Part shown: in pieces, positions 61,150 to 64,000 of the stretch
How positions within the stretch are numbered: the stretch's first letter is position 1
How the letters are laid out: every line of letters starts with the position of its first letter
NCBI RefSeq assembly: GCF_001428485.1
Contig: NZ_LMHS01000003.1
Span: forward strand, 1-64,000
From: Microbacterium sp. Root180
Lineage (GTDB): Bacteria > Actinomycetota > Actinomycetes > Actinomycetales > Microbacteriaceae
Reading direction: 5' to 3'
Length of the DNA stretch: 64,000 nucleotides
Position numbers and translations under genes: made by a program
The notes under the pieces: model-generated
What the model saw: the letters and a program-made list of their open reading frames with translations, nothing else
What the model was told of the DNA's origin: nothing
The model's database searches: none

Positions 61150-62071
61150 TGCTGCGGCTCCGCGATCCGGCGCACGCCGGGTGGTGGTCGCGGGCGCGTC
61201 GGGCCTGATCGGTTCCGCGCTCGTCCGGAGCCTTCGCGCCGACGACATCGAGGTGACTCGCCTCGTGCGTCACGCGCCCGTCGCGGCGGACGAGGTCGAG
61301 TGGCTCACCGATGCCGCGCCCCTCGACCCGAGCGTGCTGGCCGGCGCCGAAGCGGTGGTCGGGCTCAACGGCGCGAGCATCGGGCGCTTCCCCTGGACGC
61401 CGAAGTACCGCAACACGCTCCTCTGGTCGCGGGTGACCCCCACGCTGGCGATCTCGCGCGCCGTGCGGGAGCTGGGGACGGATGCTCCCGCCTTCGTCTC
61501 CGCGTCGGCCGTCGGCTTCTACGGCTCGGCGCCGGGGAGGCGCCTGGACGAGACCTCGCCGCGTGGGGAGACGTTCCTGGCCGACCTGTGCGGCGAATGG
61601 GAGGCGGCGGCGCACGCGGCCGGTGACGACGCACGGGTCTCGGTGCTCCGCACGGCGCCCGTCGTGCACCGGGACGGCGTGCTCAAGCCGCTCATGCTTC
61701 TCACGGACCTCGGCGTGAGCGGGCCGATCGGACGCGGGACGCAGGCGTGGCCGTGGATCTCGCTGGACGACGCGGTGCGGGCCATCCGCCACGTCATCGA
61801 CGCGGGACTCACCGGACCGGTGAACCTCACGGGGCCCACCCGCGCGACGGCCAACGACCTCGGCTTCGCCCTCGCGGTGCGACGAAATCGCCCGTTCCTG
61901 CTGCGGGCGCCGACGTGGGCGCTGCGCGCGGTGCTGGGCTCGGACGCCACCGAGGCGCTGCTGACCACGGACGCTGACGTCGCACCCGCCGTGCTCGAGG
62001 CATCCGGGTTCACGTTCGAGCACCGCACGGTCGAGGATGCCGTCGCCGCAGCCGTTCCCGCGGCGGACTGA
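61142..62071 (+). CDS. TIGR01777-type epimerase
   Basis: A 309-residue NAD(P)-binding protein of the YfcH/TIGR01777 family. VVVAGASGLIGSALV is the Rossmann motif, ASAVGFYGSAPG carries the active-site region, and GRGTQAWPWISLDDAV is diagnostic. I place the start at TTG (61142), six nt after GAGG and overlapping the osmC end by eight nt. GTG codons at 61181 and 61184 are alternatives without a Shine-Dalgarno site. Confidence 0.88.
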   Translation: MPDAAAPRSGARRVVVAGASGLIGSALVRSLRADDIEVTRLVRHAPVAADEVEWLTDAAPLDPSVLAGAEAVVGLNGASIGRFPWTPKYRNTLLWSRVTPTLAISRAVRELGTDAPAFVSASAVGFYGSAPGRRLDETSPRGETFLADLCGEWEAAAHAAGDDARVSVLRTAPVVHRDGVLKPLMLLTDLGVSGPIGRGTQAWPWISLDDAVRAIRHVIDAGLTGPVNLTGPTRATANDLGFALAVRRNRPFLLRAPTWALRAVLGSDATEALLTTDADVAPAVLEASGFTFEHRTVEDAVAAAVPAAD

Positions 62072-62074
62072 CGG

Positions 62075-62524
62075 TCAGGCCCGGCGCTCGGCGCTCTCCA
62101 GGCGGATCGCGCGGCGCACCGCCTCGCGGGCTCGACGCCGGTCGCCGGACGCGTCGTACGCGAGTCCGAGCCGATACCACGCGCGCCAGTCCTCGGGGCG
62201 GGCCTCGACGTCGGCGCGGTAGGCGGGGAAGAGCGCATCGGCCTCGGACCGCACCGCGCGTCCGCTCGGTCGCACCTCGACCTCTTCGGTGGGCAGGGCG
62301 TCCTCCGACTGCAGCCGCCGGGCGAGCTGCTCCGCGCGCACCCCGAACCAGATCTCCCTGCCGAGCGCCCACACCGCGATGACGGGCAGGACGACGAGCG
62401 CGACACCCATCAGCACCCCCACCGGATCGCCGCTCACGAGCAGCAGCCACGCCCGCTGTGCCACGAGCGCGACATACAGAGCCAGGAGCACCGCCATGAC
62501 GGCGACGCCGATGCGCGCGTTCAT
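62075..62524 (-). CDS. TPR-like membrane protein
   Basis: A 149-residue protein with two N-terminal membrane helices (about 5-25 and 33-53) and a soluble C-terminus with a tetratricopeptide-like pair (WRAWYRLGLAYDASGDRRRAREAVRRA). It overlaps the dapB stop as ATGA. Similar genes occur after dapB in Microbacteriaceae. Its role is unknown; TPR units usually bind proteins. Confidence 0.78.
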   Translation of the reverse strand: MNARIGVAVMAVLLALYVALVAQRAWLLLVSGDPVGVLMGVALVVLPVIAVWALGREIWFGVRAEQLARRLQSEDALPTEEVEVRPSGRAVRSEADALFPAYRADVEARPEDWRAWYRLGLAYDASGDRRRAREAVRRAIRLESAERRA

Positions 62525-63336
62525 GCGCCGGTGGCCCTCGCGACCTGTCCGGGCACGCCGCCCTCGTCGACCGGAGTCTCGGCGACAGCGGCGCCCGGGG
62601 ATCGCAGCCCGATGTCGAGGAAGCTGTCGAGTCCCACGATGACACCGGTGGCGTCCTTCGCGGCCGCCAGGGCGAGACGGATGCCGGGACCGTACGCGAG
62701 CGCAGGCTCGACGGTGTCGTGGACGATCGTGAGAGATTCGCCGGCGCCCGCGAGGATCGTCTCCTGACGGGCCATCACGCCGGGGCGCCGCAGCGAGTGG
62801 ATCGGCACACTGGCGACCTGCTGGCCGCGGGCGCGCTGGTCGACATGGGGCGATTCGACCGGCCCGACGCCGGCGCGGGCCGCGGCGATGAGCTCCGCGG
62901 TGCGCACGGCGGTGCCGCTGGGCGAGTCGATCTTGGTCTCGCGGTGCGCCTCGACGATCTCGACGGACGGGAAGAACGGCGCGGCGGCCGCGGCGAGAGC
63001 CGAGCCGATCACGGAGCCGAGCGAGAAGTTCGGGATGAAGACGGCGCCGGTCCCGGCGGCCTCGACGAGCGGGCGCACGAGTGCGATGCGCTCCGCCGAC
63101 CAGCCGGACGTCCCGACGAGCACGTTGATGCCGCGCTCCACGGCGGCGCGCACGACGTCGATCGACACCGCGGGGACCGAGGCATCGATGACGAGATCGG
63201 CGCCGTCGAGCTCGGCGAACTCGGAGCGCGACGTCAGCACGGCGGCCACCTCGAACCCGTCTTCGTGCTCGACCACCTCGCGGATGATCCCGCCGAGTTT
63301 GCCGGTGCCTCCCACGATGGCCACGCGCGTCGTCAT
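62521..63336 (-). CDS. dapB: 4-hydroxy-tetrahydrodipicolinate reductase
   Basis: A 271-residue NAD(P)H-dependent reductase, the second step of the lysine/DAP branch. The cofactor motif is IVGGTGKLGGI. NFSLGSVIG, the catalytic HRETKIDSPSGTA and the C-terminal loop are present. I use the ATG at 63336, seven nt after TAGGAT, rather than the ATG at 63345 inside that element. Confidence 0.94.
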   Translation of the reverse strand: MTTRVAIVGGTGKLGGIIREVVEHEDGFEVAAVLTSRSEFAELDGADLVIDASVPAVSIDVVRAAVERGINVLVGTSGWSAERIALVRPLVEAAGTGAVFIPNFSLGSVIGSALAAAAAPFFPSVEIVEAHRETKIDSPSGTAVRTAELIAAARAGVGPVESPHVDQRARGQQVASVPIHSLRRPGVMARQETILAGAGESLTIVHDTVEPALAYGPGIRLALAAAKDATGVIVGLDSFLDIGLRSPGAAVAETPVDEGGVPGQVARATGA

Positions 63337-63395
63337 GCGCTCCATCCTAGGCGCGACGGCACTCCCGACCCGTTGCGCCGCCTACGCTGGATGAC

Positions 63396-63890
63396 GTGGC
63401 AGCACTTCGCGAATCCCCCGTCGATGCCCCCGCGGCGCATGAGCTCCTCGCCGAGTACTTCCAGGCGCGCACCGCCGGATTCGCCGATCAGAACGTTGCG
63501 TACACGACGACATTCCCGCTGCCGGCCGCGTTCGTCCCCCCTGCCGGAGTGTTCCTCATGGTCCACGACGACGAGGGCCGCGCCGTGGGCTGCGGAGGCA
63601 TCCGTCACATCGCGGACGGCGGGCACGGCACCCGCTACGAGGTGAAGCACCTCTACCTGCGTCCAGAGACCCGCGGCCGCGGCTGGGGACGGATGCTGCT
63701 CGACGGCCTCGAGGAGCGCGCACGCAAGCTCGGTGCTCGCGAGCTCGTCCTCGACACGCACCACTCGCTCGAGGCTGCCGGTGCGCTCTACGCGCGCTCG
63801 GGCTTCGTCGCGATCGAGCCGTACAACGACAATCCGAACGCATCCCGCTGGTACGGGAAGGCGCTCGGTGAGGGCGCTCAGACCGGATAG
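63396..63890 (+). CDS. GNAT family N-acetyltransferase
   Basis: A 164-residue acetyltransferase with VGCGGIRHI, VKHLYLRPETRGRGWGRMLLDGL for acetyl-CoA binding, and the LVLDTHHSLEAAGALYARSGF strand-helix. The substrate is unknown. The GTG start (63396) lies seven nt after TACGCT (63383-63388), so a leaderless message is likely. Its 3' end overlaps the convergent gene by 13 nt. Confidence 0.88.
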   Translation: MAALRESPVDAPAAHELLAEYFQARTAGFADQNVAYTTTFPLPAAFVPPAGVFLMVHDDEGRAVGCGGIRHIADGGHGTRYEVKHLYLRPETRGRGWGRMLLDGLEERARKLGARELVLDTHHSLEAAGALYARSGFVAIEPYNDNPNASRWYGKALGEGAQTG

Positions 63891-64000
63891 ACCTCGGGGA
63901 GCCCGGTGCGCAGCTCCACCGGGAGATGCGCGAGGTCGTTGTGCGACAGCAGGGTCCACGGGCGGCCCTGCTTCTGCGCGATCACGGTGAGGCCGCAGTG
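63878..64000 (-). CDS. C-terminal end of a histidine phosphatase-like protein (partial)
   Basis: The last 40 codons of a gene that enters from the right edge. The peptide starts HCGLTVIAQKQGRPWTLL, then SHNDLAHLPVELRTG, and ends EVYPV. The HCGLTVI and HNDLAHL pattern resembles the C-terminus of histidine phosphatase (phosphoglycerate mutase-like) proteins, but the catalytic part lies outside the window. It overlaps the convergent GNAT gene by 13 nt. Confidence 0.5.
   Translation of the reverse strand, partial: HCGLTVIAQKQGRPWTLLSHNDLAHLPVELRTGLPEVYPV

Overview
The window is a high-GC, densely packed bacterial chromosome segment. Gene order and protein sequences point to an actinobacterium of the family Microbacteriaceae, most likely Microbacterium or a close relative. 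Supporting signs are the block pgsA-cinA-clgR-DUF3046-recA-recX, a DUF1844 gene divergent from infC-rpmI-rplT, a PriA-type HisA followed by an SseB-family gene, lexA divergent from a LysM gene, and at the left edge the typical actinobacterial rRNA leader. The genus is inferred; no 16S sequence is present. Nearly everything is core genome: I see no insertion sequence, prophage, integrase, CRISPR array or tRNA.

Layout. 1-400: promoter and 5' leader of an rRNA operon that leaves the window to the left. 0.4-5.8 kb: DUF4184 membrane protein, tyrS, an aldo/keto reductase and MerR regulator sharing a divergent operator, a VOC protein, and a two-gene SatD-like/membrane module behind an AT-rich operator region. 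5.8-13.6 kb: arginine operon argCJBDF-(DUF418 acyltransferase-like)-argH; argG and argR are not here. 13.8-19.8 kb: epimerase, a small repeat element, an AAA ATPase, pheST. 19.8-23.3 kb: glutamate-type ABC uptake system gluABCD. 23.4-26.2 kb: SpoU methyltransferase, infC-rpmI-rplT, DUF1844. 26.2-33 kb: PLP decarboxylase, hisCBHA plus sseB, LysM/lexA. 33-41.5 kb: membrane protein, metFE, S9 peptidase, hflX. 41.5-48 kb: methyltransferase, dapF, miaBA, ABC exporter. 47.5-57.4 kb: recX/recA, DUF3046, clgR, cinA, pgsA, ftsK, GNAT, RNase J, dapA. 57.4-64 kb: SDR, thyA-folA, thioredoxin-like/DUF4395/OsmC redox group, epimerase, TPR protein, dapB, GNAT, and the end of a histidine phosphatase-like gene.

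How the genes work together. Most operons are translationally coupled by 4-nt ATGA or GTGA overlaps. Many single genes and first genes have a TAnnnT hexamer 6-8 nt before the start codon and no Shine-Dalgarno site, so leaderless transcription looks common. SOS control is visible at recA (a perfect TCGAAC-N4-GTTCGA box) and perhaps at the LysM cell-division gene next to lexA. Three lysine/diaminopimelate genes (dapA, dapB, dapF), RNase J, ftsK and the LysM gene tie the right half to cell wall and division.

The points most worth a second look are: infC apparently starting at an AUC codon with its Shine-Dalgarno site paired to a leader anti-SD; the SatD-like/membrane module with two related operators, whose N-terminal domain resembles a nucleotide-cyclase/polymerase palm; a strong hairpin between gluB and gluC; the CTAG stop overlap shared by three convergent gene pairs; and the strongly over-represented GGATGCC/GGCATCC heptamer.
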